Below, one piece after another: positions 7,761 through 17,156 of a stretch of DNA of 46,873 bases. Numbering within the stretch: the first letter of the stretch is position 1; each line of letters starts with the position of its first letter. A program made the translations under genes and the position numbers. Location of the stretch: positions 1-46,873 of the forward strand of contig JAFAZN010000437.1 of assembly GCA_019239775.1 (NCBI GenBank). Direction: 5' to 3'. Under the pieces are notes generated by a model. The model worked only from the letters and a program-made list of their open reading frames with translations, was not told where the DNA came from and ran no database searches. This stretch comes from Chloroflexota bacterium. Lineage in GTDB: Bacteria > Chloroflexota > UBA6077 > CF-72.

Positions 7761-8598
7761 AGGTCAGGTCCAGCTTGGTTGTGGTGGTGTCGGCTGTTCG
7801 GGGTGGGGTTTGGTCGTCGTCGGTGTAAGTTTGATCTAGCTGCAGCGACATCGTCGCCGAGCCGCTTACGGGCCACACGCCGTTTGGGCCAAGCTCGTGC
7901 GTCGCGCTGCCGGTGCCACGCAGGTGGTCGTTGGCTGGACCCACCGTCTCATCGACGTTCAGGGCCTGGACAAAGCTCGCGCCATTGGCGTCAAGCCGCT
8001 GAAGGTGAGTTTCGGTCTGGTCCGTCAGCGAGGTCGCCTGATTCTGATCCTGATCGACAACGTTCACGTACAGCGGAAATGAGCACTGCAGGTCGACCGA
8101 CGCGTCGGGCGGCACTGCCTCGTCCTCGGGACACACAAAGGAAAACAGGTTCAGGCCGAGTCGGTTCGCGTCCAGGGGTTCCTGGCCAGCCGGCTGCTGG
8201 ATGTCGGTCACCCTGCCGTTTTTGTGCAGTATGGCTTGCACGGTGACGGGCGCCTCGGCCGGCTGCTGAACTCCGTCAACGGTGAAGCTGGGTTGCTCGA
8301 AGGTGATGCTGACCGCGGCCGTGCCGTCGGAGTTCTTCGCATTGATCTTGTAGGTCAGCAACTGGTCAGCCAGCTGATCGTGATCCACGCTGTCAGCTGA
8401 GCCATCCGCATAGGTGGTGTTCTCGTGAGAAACGAGATGCAGGTTCAGCTCATAGCGGAAGGTCGTGCCAGGGGTAAAGTCGAGCCACAGGTAAATTGGC
8501 GGCGTATCGGGGTTGATCTGGGCACTGGCAGGCGGCGCGAAGGCGGCCATGGCACCGAGTAGCGGCAGCAGCAGCGCGGCGCGAAGTCCTGATCGCAT
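7747..8598 (-). CDS. secreted hypothetical protein
   Basis: The 283-aa protein has a clear signal peptide (MRSGLRAALLLPLLGAMAAF, cleavage near ASA-QI). The mature part is beta-rich and acidic, starting INPDTPPIYLWLDFTPGTTF, with many Asp/Thr/Gln residues, a Cys pair near the middle (FVCPED, LQCSF), and a C-terminal strand TTTTKLDLTYKRQ. It is probably an extracytoplasmic beta-sandwich or barrel protein; no enzymatic motif is seen. A GTG at 8604 is an alternative start. It is divergent from the sedolisin gene across about 210 bases. Confidence 0.8.
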   Translation of the reverse strand: MRSGLRAALLLPLLGAMAAFAPPASAQINPDTPPIYLWLDFTPGTTFRYELNLHLVSHENTTYADGSADSVDHDQLADQLLTYKINAKNSDGTAAVSITFEQPSFTVDGVQQPAEAPVTVQAILHKNGRVTDIQQPAGQEPLDANRLGLNLFSFVCPEDEAVPPDASVDLQCSFPLYVNVVDQDQNQATSLTDQTETHLQRLDANGASFVQALNVDETVGPANDHLRGTGSATHELGPNGVWPVSGSATMSLQLDQTYTDDDQTPPRTADTTTTKLDLTYKRQ

Positions 8599-8810
8599 GA
8601 GCACTGATAGATAGATGCGTTTGCCCTCCGAGCACTAAGCGTAGCTGTTCGGTCGGCAACGGCCGTTGGCGAGTACCTCAGGGTTGTCTAACGCGACACG
8701 TGCGTTGCGGTCTGGTTGCACACGCCGGCAGCGACTGCACACTGAACGCAAGCACTTCGTAACAGAACTGTGTCCGCGTTACAGTAGGTACAGGGTGTTG
8801 GAGGGTAGCC

Positions 8811-11750
8811 GTGCGTCGGATCGTGGTTCTGGTCCTGGTGTCCCTTGGCCTTGTGATCGGTACGTTCCTGGTCGACGCAGAGGCGGCGCCGGCCCAGCCG
8901 GTGGGTGGCAACTCGGACGCCAGAGTGTGCGGCGCCGCGGTGTCACCCGGGTTCGCGCGGTGCCTCTCGCGCATCCGAACTGACGTCAAGATCGCTGGCC
9001 GGATTCCGCCGCGCGCAGTAAGCGCACTTTCGCCGAACGTGCTCGGCAACAATGGAGCGTACGATCCGAGCTTTCTCCAGTCCGCCTACAACCTGACATC
9101 GCTGGCGAGCTCCAATGGCCACGGACGCACCGTCGCCATTGTCGACGCGTACGACGATCCAACGGCGGAGGCTGACCTCCAGAGCTACCGCAATTACTGG
9201 AACCTGCCGACCTGCACAACAGCCAATGGCTGCTTCAAGAAATTGAACGAATCCGGTGCGGCTGGACCGTATCCGACTGTGGATACCGCGTGGGCGCAGG
9301 AGATCTCGCTTGACCTGGACATGGTCAGCGCAATTTGCCCCTTGTGCAATATCACCTTGATCGAAGCGACCACCAACTCGTTGACGGACCTCGGATCATC
9401 GCTGAATACCGCGGCGGCACTCGGAGCGTTCGCAATCAGCAACAGTTACGGCGGTCCTGAATACGCCAGCGAAACCGCCGACGAAAGCACGTATTTCACG
9501 CATCCGACGATTGCCGTCACGGTCAGCTCAGGTGACAGCGGGTACGGTGTGGAGTTCCCGGCCGCCGCACGCTCCGTGACAGCGGTCGGCGGGACGTCAC
9601 TGAATCAGCTCACGAATACCGGTTCGCGCAACGCCACCGAAACGGCCTGGAGCGGCGCCGGCAGCGGCTGCAGCGCTTATGAATCGAAGCCACTCTGGCA
9701 AAAGGACGTCAGCTGTTTGCAGCGCACGGTCGCGGACGTTGCCGCGGTCGCCGATCCGAACACCGGTGTCTGGGTCTACGACAGCACCGCGAACGCGGGC
9801 CGGAGTGGTTGGCTGGTATTCGGCGGGACCAGTGTGGCGGCACCGATCGTGGCGTCGGTGTACGCGTTGGGAGGCGGAACGAGCCTGAATGGTGCGTCAG
9901 CGGCCTACGCCAACCCGGGCGGGCTGTTCGATATTACCAGTGGGTCAAACGGAAGCTGCCTCATCACGTATCTGTGTACGGCAGGAATCGGGTACGACGG
10001 TCCGACCGGACTGGGTAGCCCTAATGGCGTATCCGCATTCGGTGGCACCTGGACTGGTCCGACTGCGACTCCCACCAGCACGCCGACATCCACTCCGACA
10101 CCGACCTCCACGCCAACGAGTACAAGCACACCGACCAGCACCCCGACGCCGACCGGGGGCGGAAGCACTCCGCCCGCGTTGGTGCAAAGTACCGTGCTGA
10201 ACACCTCAGGGACCGCTGGAACGCTCACGTACTCCAGCGCAGTTACGGGTGGCGATCTGCTGGTTGCCGCGGTGCGGCTTGGCAGTGCCGGCGCCACGGC
10301 AAGCGTCACTGACAACGTTGGAAACCACTGGACCATGCTGGACCGCCGCGCGGACACGGGCGGTGGAAGTGGCGATGACCTGGAGCTGTGGTATGCGCTG
10401 AATGCATCCGGCACGCCAACTCTCACCGTGCGGAGCTCCCTTTCTGCGAGTATTCGCGCGGTCGCCGTGGAGTTCAGCGGCGTGGCATCGAGCAGCGCGC
10501 TGGATCAACATGCGATTGCCAATGGCACGAGCGGGTTGCTGAACGTCGCTACGAGTGGTGCGCTTGCGCAGGCAGGCGAACTGGTGGTCGGCTACGGCGA
10601 GGTTGAGAACGTCTCCACGTTCACTCCGGCAGCGGGCTACACGCTGGTGAACGTGGTTCCGCCCGGCTCCGGGGCGAAGGTTGGCCTGGAGTACGCAGTT
10701 GCGTCCGGGACGTCGCCGCAGACTGCCGGATTCAGTGTGGCCAGCCAGGCGTGGGCGATGGGAATTGCCGCGCTGCGGCCAGCGCAGAGCGGCGGCAGTA
10801 TCGCGACGAACACGCCAACACCGACATCGACGCCGACGCAGACGCCAACCGCAACCCCGTCGCCGACGCTGACCAGCACACCAACCAGCACACCGACGCC
10901 AACCCTCGCTATGGCGGCGACCAACACGCCGACCTCGACACCAACACCGACCCAGTCTCCGACACCGACGCAAACACCTACAGCGACGGCTTCACCGACA
11001 CCGACGCAAACACCCACCGCGACGGCAACGCCCACACTGACGAACACACCAACCAGCACACCTACCCCCACATTCACGCCGACGACTACCCCCTCGCCGA
11101 CGAGCACCAGCACTCCGACCAGTACACCGACTCCACCTGGTGGTCCGAACCCGCCAGCGCTGGTGCAGAGCACCGTGCTCAACACGTCTGGAACCGCGGG
11201 GTCCGTGGCGTACTCCGGTGCGGTCACGACTGGTGACGCGCTGGTAGCGGCGGTGCGCGTTGGCAATGCTGCCGCCACGGCCTCCGTTTCCGACAACGTA
11301 GGCAATGCGTGGACGCTTCTCGATCGACGTTCCGATACGGGTGGCGGCAATGGCGATGACCTGGAGTTGTGGATTGCTCGCAATGCCTCTGGGTCACCCA
11401 CGCTCACGGTGCGGAGTACGATTTCCGCCAGCATTCGCGTGGTGGCAGCGGAATTCAGTGGCGTTGCCACTGTGGATCAGCATGCGATTGCCAATGGCAC
11501 CGGGGGCGCGCTCTTGGCGAGCTCGGCGCCAACCTCTCAGGCCGTGGAGCTTGTGCTCGGGTATGGCGAGGTCGAGAATGTCACGACGTTCACGCCTGGC
11601 AGTGGGTACGCGCTCGTGAACGTGGTGCCTGCCGGATCAGGCGCGAAGGTCGCGCTCGAGTACAGGGTGACGGCAGCGGCCGGACCGCAGACGGCGGGAT
11701 TTACGGTGGCCAGTCAGGCCTGGGCCATGGGTATCGCGACCTTGCGTTAG
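8811..11750 (+). CDS. secreted sedolisin-like (S53) protease with duplicated C-terminal domains
   Basis: The 979-aa protein is exported (signal peptide ending near AEA-AP). The catalytic domain is about residues 75-415: the E-x3-D motif is E164/D168 in AQEISLDLD, the oxyanion Asp is in SSGDSG (D242), and the nucleophile is in FGGTSVAAP (Ser341). The C-terminal [14 protein letters not shown] fits the S53 calcium site. The propeptide seems very short (about 50 residues against about 180 in classical sedolisins). Two Thr/Pro linkers each precede a ~200-aa beta domain ([14 protein letters not shown] ... AWAMGIA), a tandem duplication. The GTG start has TTGGAGGG seven bases ahead. It probably acts outside the cell on proteins at acid pH; that is inferred from the family. 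Confidence 0.88.
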   Translation: MRRIVVLVLVSLGLVIGTFLVDAEAAPAQPVGGNSDARVCGAAVSPGFARCLSRIRTDVKIAGRIPPRAVSALSPNVLGNNGAYDPSFLQSAYNLTSLASSNGHGRTVAIVDAYDDPTAEADLQSYRNYWNLPTCTTANGCFKKLNESGAAGPYPTVDTAWAQEISLDLDMVSAICPLCNITLIEATTNSLTDLGSSLNTAAALGAFAISNSYGGPEYASETADESTYFTHPTIAVTVSSGDSGYGVEFPAAARSVTAVGGTSLNQLTNTGSRNATETAWSGAGSGCSAYESKPLWQKDVSCLQRTVADVAAVADPNTGVWVYDSTANAGRSGWLVFGGTSVAAPIVASVYALGGGTSLNGASAAYANPGGLFDITSGSNGSCLITYLCTAGIGYDGPTGLGSPNGVSAFGGTWTGPTATPTSTPTSTPTPTSTPTSTSTPTSTPTPTGGGSTPPALVQSTVLNTSGTAGTLTYSSAVTGGDLLVAAVRLGSAGATASVTDNVGNHWTMLDRRADTGGGSGDDLELWYALNASGTPTLTVRSSLSASIRAVAVEFSGVASSSALDQHAIANGTSGLLNVATSGALAQAGELVVGYGEVENVSTFTPAAGYTLVNVVPPGSGAKVGLEYAVASGTSPQTAGFSVASQAWAMGIAALRPAQSGGSIATNTPTPTSTPTQTPTATPSPTLTSTPTSTPTPTLAMAATNTPTSTPTPTQSPTPTQTPTATASPTPTQTPTATATPTLTNTPTSTPTPTFTPTTTPSPTSTSTPTSTPTPPGGPNPPALVQSTVLNTSGTAGSVAYSGAVTTGDALVAAVRVGNAAATASVSDNVGNAWTLLDRRSDTGGGNGDDLELWIARNASGSPTLTVRSTISASIRVVAAEFSGVATVDQHAIANGTGGALLASSAPTSQAVELVLGYGEVENVTTFTPGSGYALVNVVPAGSGAKVALEYRVTAAAGPQTAGFTVASQAWAMGIATLR
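10183..11747 (+). repeat. long direct repeat inside the sedolisin gene (two C-terminal domains)
   Basis: Segments 10183-10782 and 11162-11747 encode near-identical domains beginning [14 protein letters not shown] and ending SQAWAMGIA. They are separated by Thr/Pro-coding DNA of simple ACACCGACG-type repeats (10795-11145). The copies differ at many third positions, so the duplication is not recent. Confidence 0.85.
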
Positions 11751-11853
11751 GTCGACCGAGCGCGGAGGGCACGCTGCCCCGCCGCGCTGAGGTTGAGGTC
11801 TGCGACGCCTACCAGCTGCAAGCGATCCGACGTAATTGCCGGCTTGTGCGGTA

Positions 11854-11882
11854 TTGAATACGTTGGCGCAGGCGCCTATAAC
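11854..11882 (+). promoter_or_regulatory. sigma-70-type promoter for the aminotransferase/reductase gene
   Basis: TTGAAT (11854-11859), a 17-base spacer, and TATAAC (11877-11882). It would give a leader of about 125 bases before the ATG at 12017. Seen in sequence only; no start site is known. Confidence 0.5.
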
Positions 11883-11923
11883 CGCGTGACGCATTCAACA
11901 AGTACCACGAAGTAGTGAGAACC

Positions 11924-11953
11924 CGGTCGTGCCGACAACGTCTCGGCAGACCG
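11924..11953 (+). promoter_or_regulatory. strong hairpin in the 5-prime leader
   Basis: CGGTC-G-TGCCGA pairs with TCGGCA-GACCG (11 bp, one bulged G) around the 7-nt loop CAACGTC. No U-tract follows directly, so it is a leader structure more than a plain terminator. Confidence 0.5.
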
Positions 11954-12016
11954 TGTCTCAACCAGTTTCGTACTAGTTTTTGCAGATAAACGCGCAGCAC
12001 ACCACCAGGAGATACC

Positions 12017-14566
12017 ATGCCCGAGCACGCCCTAAATCATCCCTTTGCGAGGATCGTCAATCCGCCGTTGGCGCGATTACTCCGCCAACTGGAAATGGAC
12101 AAACGCTTCGTTCGGGGTGAAGGTTGCGAGCTCATCGACGCGGACGGTGAACACTATCTGGACGCGGTTGCGGCATACGGCGCACTGCCGTTTGGCCACA
12201 ACCCTGCGGCGATCTGGACGGCATTACGCGACGTGCAACAACGCCAGGAGCCAGTATTTGTCCAGCCGTCATACCTGGATGCAGCAGGTGAGCTCGCCGC
12301 TCGACTCATCGAGCTTGCGCCACCTGGACTCGCGCGTGTGACCTTCGCCAACAGCGGAACCGAGGCGGTGGAGGCAGCGATCAAACTGGCACGCGCGGCG
12401 ACAGATCGAATGGGCATCATTGCCTGCCACAACTCGTTCCACGGCAAGACTTTGGGTGCTCTTTCGGCGACGAATCGCAGCGCGTATCAGGAACCATTTG
12501 GTGCGCCGGCGCCCGATTTCTACGCGATTCCGTATGGCGATATCGCAGCGCTCGAAGCCGTCTTGCAAACCCACAAGGACCGCCTCGCGGCGTTTCTGGT
12601 TGAGCCAATCCAGGGTGAGGGCGGCATTGTGGAACCGCCTGCCGGCTATCTCACCGCGGCCAAGATCGTCTGCGAGAGCTACGGCGTCCTGCTCATGCTC
12701 GACGAGGTCCAAACGGGCCTCGGACGCACCGGTGACCTGTTCGCGTGCAGCGCGGAGCAGGTTACACCGGACGTACTCATTCTGGCAAAAGCGCTGGGCG
12801 GCGGACTCGTGCCAATCGGCGCAGTCCTGTCAACGGAAGCCGCCTATACCGAACGCTTTGGGATGCTGCATTCGTCCACCTTTGCCGGTGGTACGCTCGC
12901 ATGTCGGGCGGGGCTGGCCACGTTGGACCTGCTGAGTGCGAACAATTTCGCGCTGGTCCAACAGGTCGCCGACAATGGCTTGAGACTCAAGCGCGCACTG
13001 CAGACGATTCAGGCGCGTTATCCGCACGTCATTCGTGAGGTACGCGGCCGGGGCTATCTGCTCGGCGTCGACATCGGGGTCGAGCGTGGCACGTACGGTC
13101 GCATGAGCTTTGTCGAGGTCATGGCCGAGCAGGGCGTGCTCACGCCGCTCCTGAGCAGTTATTTGCTGAATATGGCCGGAGTCCGCGTTGCGCCGACATT
13201 GAACGGTGCGAGCGTGATCCGTGTCGAACCTCCACTCGTCGCCACCGACAGCGATTGCGACCTTATTGTGGCTGCCTTCGAGCAACTCATGGAACCCATG
13301 GATCGTGGCGATCTGTCGCAACTTGTTTCACCGCTGGTTGGACTGCATCCGGCTCGACCGGCATTGCCAAAGGCAACGCCGTGGCGGCGACCCAAACCGT
13401 CGAATGATCACAGCGAAGGACGGTTTGCATTCGTCGTTCAGCCCGTCACGTTGCTGAACTACTCGGACCTCGACGCCAGCCTCAGCGTGTTCGACGAGCA
13501 CGAGCTGGAGCTCGTGGCGGACCGGTGGAACGAAACTGCCCAGCCGTTTGTCATCAGCTCCGCACGGATTCACGCGGATGATGGCGCCACCGCGTATGGC
13601 GAGTTCATTGGAGTTCCGCGGACCGCGCAGGACCTTGTGGGTTTATCGCGGGCTGATGCCATCGGACTGGTACGCTCCGCAGTCGAGCTGGCGGCGGAGC
13701 GCGGCGCGCGCGTGGTCGGACTCGGCAGCTTCACTTCGGTCGTGACCGGTGGTGGGTTGCTGCTCGCGCGCGACTCGAAAGTCGCGCTCACGACCGGCAA
13801 CAGCTATACCGTGGTCGCAGCGATTCAAGCGGTGGAGCGCGGCGCAATCCGCCTCGGCATCGACCTTGCCAGCAGCACAATCGCGGTTGTTGGCGCCAGC
13901 GGATCCATCGGTCGGGCGGCGTCGCTCATCCTGTCGGCGCGCTGTGGGCGGCTCATCCTGGTGGGCAACGGGGCGCATCCGGAGCAGAGCTTGCGCCGAC
14001 TTGGAACTGTTGCGGAGGACATTCGCAAAGAACGTGGTGACGGGGTTCCGCTAGAGCTGAGCTGCGACATCCGCAAGTCGGTGCGCGCGGCTGATGTGGT
14101 GGTGGTTGCCACCAGCGCGACCAACAGCATCGTCCAGGCGGAGGACCTGAAGTTCGGAGCCCTGGTCGCGGACGTTTCTCGACCGCCCAATGTCCCGTCT
14201 TCCATCCGTGACCTCCGCCCGGATGTGTTGGTGATCGATGGCGGAATCGTCGAGGTACCTGGCAAGCCTGATTTCGGGTTCGAGTTCGGCTTTCCGGCCG
14301 GTCTGGCGTATGCCTGTATGGCCGAAACGATGATGCTCGGACTTGCCCGACGCTACGAGCACATGTCGCTCGGGTCGGACCTCGGCTGGCACAGCCTGGC
14401 ACTGGTGCACGGATTGGCGACGCGCTTCGGCTTCCAACTGGCCGACTTGCGCAGCTTTGACCGACCGGTGGCGGACGCGGATTGGCGGCGAGTCATTGCG
14501 GCGCGTTCCGAGGGCATGCCTGCGCGACAGATGATTCGGCACACCGAGCCTGTGCTCCTCGCGTAA
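12017..14566 (+). CDS. fused class III aminotransferase / acyl-ACP reductase (AAR)-like protein
   Basis: The 849-aa protein has two enzymes in one chain. Residues about 1-435 are a class III PLP aminotransferase (ornithine/GABA type: NSGTEAVEAAIKLAR, DEVQTGLGRTG, PLP lysine 258 in ILAKALGGG). Residues about 470-830 match cyanobacterial acyl-ACP reductase in order: LGSFTSVVTGGG, LTTGNSYT, the Rossmann VAVVGASGSIG region, VIDGGIVEVPG, and the AYACMAETMM motif with the AAR-type nucleophile Cys767. AAR reduces acyl-ACP/CoA to an aldehyde with NADPH, and the aminotransferase could then make the amine. ATG 12017 has GGAGA six bases ahead. It is followed after 39 bases by a histidine kinase. The function is inferred. 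Confidence 0.88.
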   Translation: MPEHALNHPFARIVNPPLARLLRQLEMDKRFVRGEGCELIDADGEHYLDAVAAYGALPFGHNPAAIWTALRDVQQRQEPVFVQPSYLDAAGELAARLIELAPPGLARVTFANSGTEAVEAAIKLARAATDRMGIIACHNSFHGKTLGALSATNRSAYQEPFGAPAPDFYAIPYGDIAALEAVLQTHKDRLAAFLVEPIQGEGGIVEPPAGYLTAAKIVCESYGVLLMLDEVQTGLGRTGDLFACSAEQVTPDVLILAKALGGGLVPIGAVLSTEAAYTERFGMLHSSTFAGGTLACRAGLATLDLLSANNFALVQQVADNGLRLKRALQTIQARYPHVIREVRGRGYLLGVDIGVERGTYGRMSFVEVMAEQGVLTPLLSSYLLNMAGVRVAPTLNGASVIRVEPPLVATDSDCDLIVAAFEQLMEPMDRGDLSQLVSPLVGLHPARPALPKATPWRRPKPSNDHSEGRFAFVVQPVTLLNYSDLDASLSVFDEHELELVADRWNETAQPFVISSARIHADDGATAYGEFIGVPRTAQDLVGLSRADAIGLVRSAVELAAERGARVVGLGSFTSVVTGGGLLLARDSKVALTTGNSYTVVAAIQAVERGAIRLGIDLASSTIAVVGASGSIGRAASLILSARCGRLILVGNGAHPEQSLRRLGTVAEDIRKERGDGVPLELSCDIRKSVRAADVVVVATSATNSIVQAEDLKFGALVADVSRPPNVPSSIRDLRPDVLVIDGGIVEVPGKPDFGFEFGFPAGLAYACMAETMMLGLARRYEHMSLGSDLGWHSLALVHGLATRFGFQLADLRSFDRPVADADWRRVIAARSEGMPARQMIRHTEPVLLA

Positions 14567-14605
14567 GAAAGCCAGCGCCAGAGGGCGCGTGAGATACTTT
14601 GGCGC

Positions 14606-16174
14606 GTGAGCACGCGGCTACGCGCATGGCTGATCGGGTACCTGGCGGCGCTGGCCGCGGTCACCCTGGTCAGCCTGTTCATCGGCTTCGTGCTCGGGCA
14701 GGTCAACCTGACCAATATCTCGATGCTGTACCTGCTCGCCGTCCTAGCGACAGCGGTCGGGTACGGCCGCGGACCGGCCATCTTCGCCTCCGTCAGCGCG
14801 TTTTTGATCTTCGACTGGTTCTTTGTCCAGCCCGAGCACCAGCTCACAGTCTCGGACCCAGAAGAATGGGTCTCACTGCTGTTTTTCCTGCTGACGGCCA
14901 CCGTCACTGGCCAACTGGCGGCAGCGCAACGTGAGCGAGCGCGCGAGGCGCGCCAGCGCGAACGCGAAGCGGTGGTGCTGTACGACGTGGTCCGGCTCCT
15001 GAGCGAAGGCAGTTCGGAGCCCGTCCTGGAGAGCGTGGCCGAACGCGTGCGCCGCGAATTGGAGCTGGAAGCCGTTGGCATCGAGCTGTGGCAAGCGAAT
15101 AACGAAACACTCTGGGTCGCAGCTGGCGATCCCACGGCCCTGGTCGGGCTTCGTGATGCGAATGCGGCCGCGCACGTGCTCCAGCGGCCGCCAACCATCT
15201 CCGATGACAAGCGCCCGGGGCCGGCGCGCTGGGTCCGCATCGTGCAGCCGACCCGATCCGCGAGCGCGCGGCAGGACGTTCATCGGGTTCCGGTTCGAGT
15301 GAGCGACCGCCGAGTAGGCGCGGTTCTGCTGGTGGGTCGACCTGGCCGGTTCGATGCGTCGGACGATCGACTTGTCGCCGCTGCGGCCACGCAAATCGGG
15401 GTATCCCACGAACGTGCCAGGCTGCGAGAAGAAGCGACCGAAGCCGAGATCCTCCGACGCACAGACCAGTTGCGTGCCGCCCTGCTCAACGCGGTGTCGC
15501 ACGACCTGCGCACACCCCTCGCCACGATCATGGCATCCGCCGGAAGCTTGCGCCAGCAAGACGTAGCCTGGACCGAGGAGGAACGCCAGAGCTTTGCCCA
15601 GGCCATTGAAGAAGAAGCCACACACCTGAACCACCTGGTTGGGAACTTGCTGGACCTCTCGCGCATCGAAGGCGGCAGCCTGCGTCCGCAACAGAGCTGG
15701 CAGGACCTCGAAGCCGTCATCGACGACGTGGCGGACCGACTGCGCCCGGTCACTACGGAGCACCGGCTGCGCATGCACATCACCGACGAGCTACCACCCG
15801 TATGGTTCGATCCGGTGGAAATCGGCGAGGTGGTGTACAACCTGATCGAAAACGCAGCGAAGTTCGCTCCGCCGCACAGCGAGATCGACGTCACCGTCCG
15901 ACGCGAGTCCGCAGATGTCGCGGTGAGTGTGGAGGATCGCGGGCCTGGGCTACCGAGCACTGCCCTGCCGCACCTGTTCGATCCCTTTTACCGGGTGATC
16001 GACGGCCGGCCGCGGCCGCAAGGACTCGGACTCGGGCTGGCGATTGTCAAAGGCCTCGTGGAGGCACATGGCGGACGCGTGTGGGCTGAAAACCGCGCCG
16101 GCGGTGGCGCGCGGTTCACGTTTACATTGCCAGTAAAAGAAATGCCGGCCGTAGCCGCCGCCACCTCCGCGTAA
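14606..16174 (+). CDS. KdpD-like sensor histidine kinase (orphan)
   Basis: The 522-aa protein matches the C-terminal half of KdpD. A DUF4118-type membrane region (about 8-105, three to four helices, with the FDWFFVQP motif) is followed by a coiled linker and a GAF-like domain (about 125-265). HisKA follows with His299 in VSHDLRTPL, then HATPase with N-box NLIENAAKFAPP, DRGPGLP and GLGLAIVKG. The Usp and KdpD N-terminal sensor domains are absent. No response-regulator gene is adjacent, so its partner is elsewhere. GTG start. It may be co-transcribed with the upstream fusion gene. Confidence 0.88.
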   Translation: MSTRLRAWLIGYLAALAAVTLVSLFIGFVLGQVNLTNISMLYLLAVLATAVGYGRGPAIFASVSAFLIFDWFFVQPEHQLTVSDPEEWVSLLFFLLTATVTGQLAAAQRERAREARQREREAVVLYDVVRLLSEGSSEPVLESVAERVRRELELEAVGIELWQANNETLWVAAGDPTALVGLRDANAAAHVLQRPPTISDDKRPGPARWVRIVQPTRSASARQDVHRVPVRVSDRRVGAVLLVGRPGRFDASDDRLVAAAATQIGVSHERARLREEATEAEILRRTDQLRAALLNAVSHDLRTPLATIMASAGSLRQQDVAWTEEERQSFAQAIEEEATHLNHLVGNLLDLSRIEGGSLRPQQSWQDLEAVIDDVADRLRPVTTEHRLRMHITDELPPVWFDPVEIGEVVYNLIENAAKFAPPHSEIDVTVRRESADVAVSVEDRGPGLPSTALPHLFDPFYRVIDGRPRPQGLGLGLAIVKGLVEAHGGRVWAENRAGGGARFTFTLPVKEMPAVAAATSA

Positions 16175-16190
16175 GATACTGTTTGGTGCG

Positions 16191-16619
16191 ATGCAGGCAC
16201 CGGCAGGCTACGAATACGACGACAACCCTGGGCGTATCGACATCAACCTTGTCAGCGCATTTCTCGCGGACGAAGCGTACTGGGGCCGCTGGCGTACGCC
16301 CGATGTTATCGAGCAGCAGATTCGCACCGCATGGCGCGTGGTTGGCGCCTACGAGCGTTCGACCGGCGCGCAGGTGGGATTCGCGCGCGCGTTCTCCGAT
16401 GGTTTCGCAGCCGCGTATTTAGCGGACGTCTTTGTGGTACCGGCGCATCGCGGCCACGGGCTTGGAGTCGGCATCGTGCGAACGATGATCGAAGAAGGTC
16501 CGGGGGCCAAGTTTTTGTGGATGCTGCATACGCGCGACGCGCGCACCTTATATGAGAAGTTCGGGTTCGTTCCTCGGGAGAACGACCGCTACCTGGAGCG
16601 CGCCGCGCGGTTCGGCTAG
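16191..16619 (+). CDS. GNAT-family N-acetyltransferase
   Basis: The 142-aa protein fills the GNAT fold. The acetyl-CoA loop is seen as VVPAHRGHGLGVGIV and the C-terminal DARTLYEKFGFVPR closes the domain. It transfers an acetyl group to an unknown amine. The gene lies 16 bases after the histidine kinase on the same strand and overlaps the convergent SRPBCC gene by four bases at the stops. Confidence 0.85.
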   Translation: MQAPAGYEYDDNPGRIDINLVSAFLADEAYWGRWRTPDVIEQQIRTAWRVVGAYERSTGAQVGFARAFSDGFAAAYLADVFVVPAHRGHGLGVGIVRTMIEEGPGAKFLWMLHTRDARTLYEKFGFVPRENDRYLERAARFG

Positions 16620-17089
16620 GCGGTGGGGACCGGATTTGCCTTCATTGCATGCGCTTGCGCATAGGCTTCCAGTCGACGCATTTCGTCCTCGTACAGCGGT
16701 CGCAGAATGCGCGCACCGAGCAGCCGCATCATCCATCCTTCAGTACCTGAGACCTGGAGCGTGGTCTCGATGCGCAGCAAGGTTCGATCACCCTGAGATT
16801 CAACGGTGAACGTACTGCCCTCGCCATCGCCCCACTCCACCAGGACGCGGCCAGGCACCGGCTCGCTGACCTCCTGGGTGCGAGTCATGGAGCGGCCACC
16901 CACACGCGTGGTGAAGCGGATCAGCGTACCTGCGCCGAGTCCGCCGCGCAGGACCTCCAGCCTGGTAAACGCCGGTGGCAGAAACCCCTCAGGCTGGTGG
17001 CGGTGGTGCGCGGTGTAATCGGACAGGCAGTGATAGATGGTCGCGGCTGGCGCATGCAGCACGCGTTCAGCAACGAAGTGGAAGGCCAC
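16616..17089 (-). CDS. SRPBCC-family (START/Bet v1-like) protein
   Basis: The 157-aa protein has the SRPBCC lipid/ligand-binding fold: FHFVAERVLHAPAATIYHCL at the N-terminus, a beta-sheet core with FTTRVGGRSMTRTQEVSEP, and a C-terminal helix YEDEMRRLEAYAQ. GTG at 17089 is chosen because AGGAG lies seven bases upstream. It is divergent from the TetR gene and shares an operator region, so it is the likely target of that repressor. The ligand is unknown. Confidence 0.8.
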   Translation of the reverse strand: MAFHFVAERVLHAPAATIYHCLSDYTAHHRHQPEGFLPPAFTRLEVLRGGLGAGTLIRFTTRVGGRSMTRTQEVSEPVPGRVLVEWGDGEGSTFTVESQGDRTLLRIETTLQVSGTEGWMMRLLGARILRPLYEDEMRRLEAYAQAHAMKANPVPTA

Positions 17090-17110
17090 GCGAAACTCCT
17101 CGAGCCAGCT

Positions 17111-17140
17111 GTACCATTCGGTACATGTACCACATGGTAC
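17111..17140. promoter_or_regulatory. paired palindromic operator between SRPBCC and tetR genes
   Basis: Two copies of GTACC-N4-GGTAC (17111-17124 and 17127-17140) are spaced 16 bases start to start. Their inner halves form a third perfect palindrome GGTACATGTACC (17120-17131). The arrangement between divergent genes, one of them tetR, fits autoregulation. Confidence 0.75.
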
Positions 17141-17156
17141 ACATTGTGCTAGGCTT

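Noticed and set aside
10206..11470. Minus-strand frames of 255 and 277 codons and Val/Gly-rich translations
   Set aside because: They are antisense to the Thr/Pro linkers and duplicated domains of the sedolisin gene; the low complexity explains the openness.
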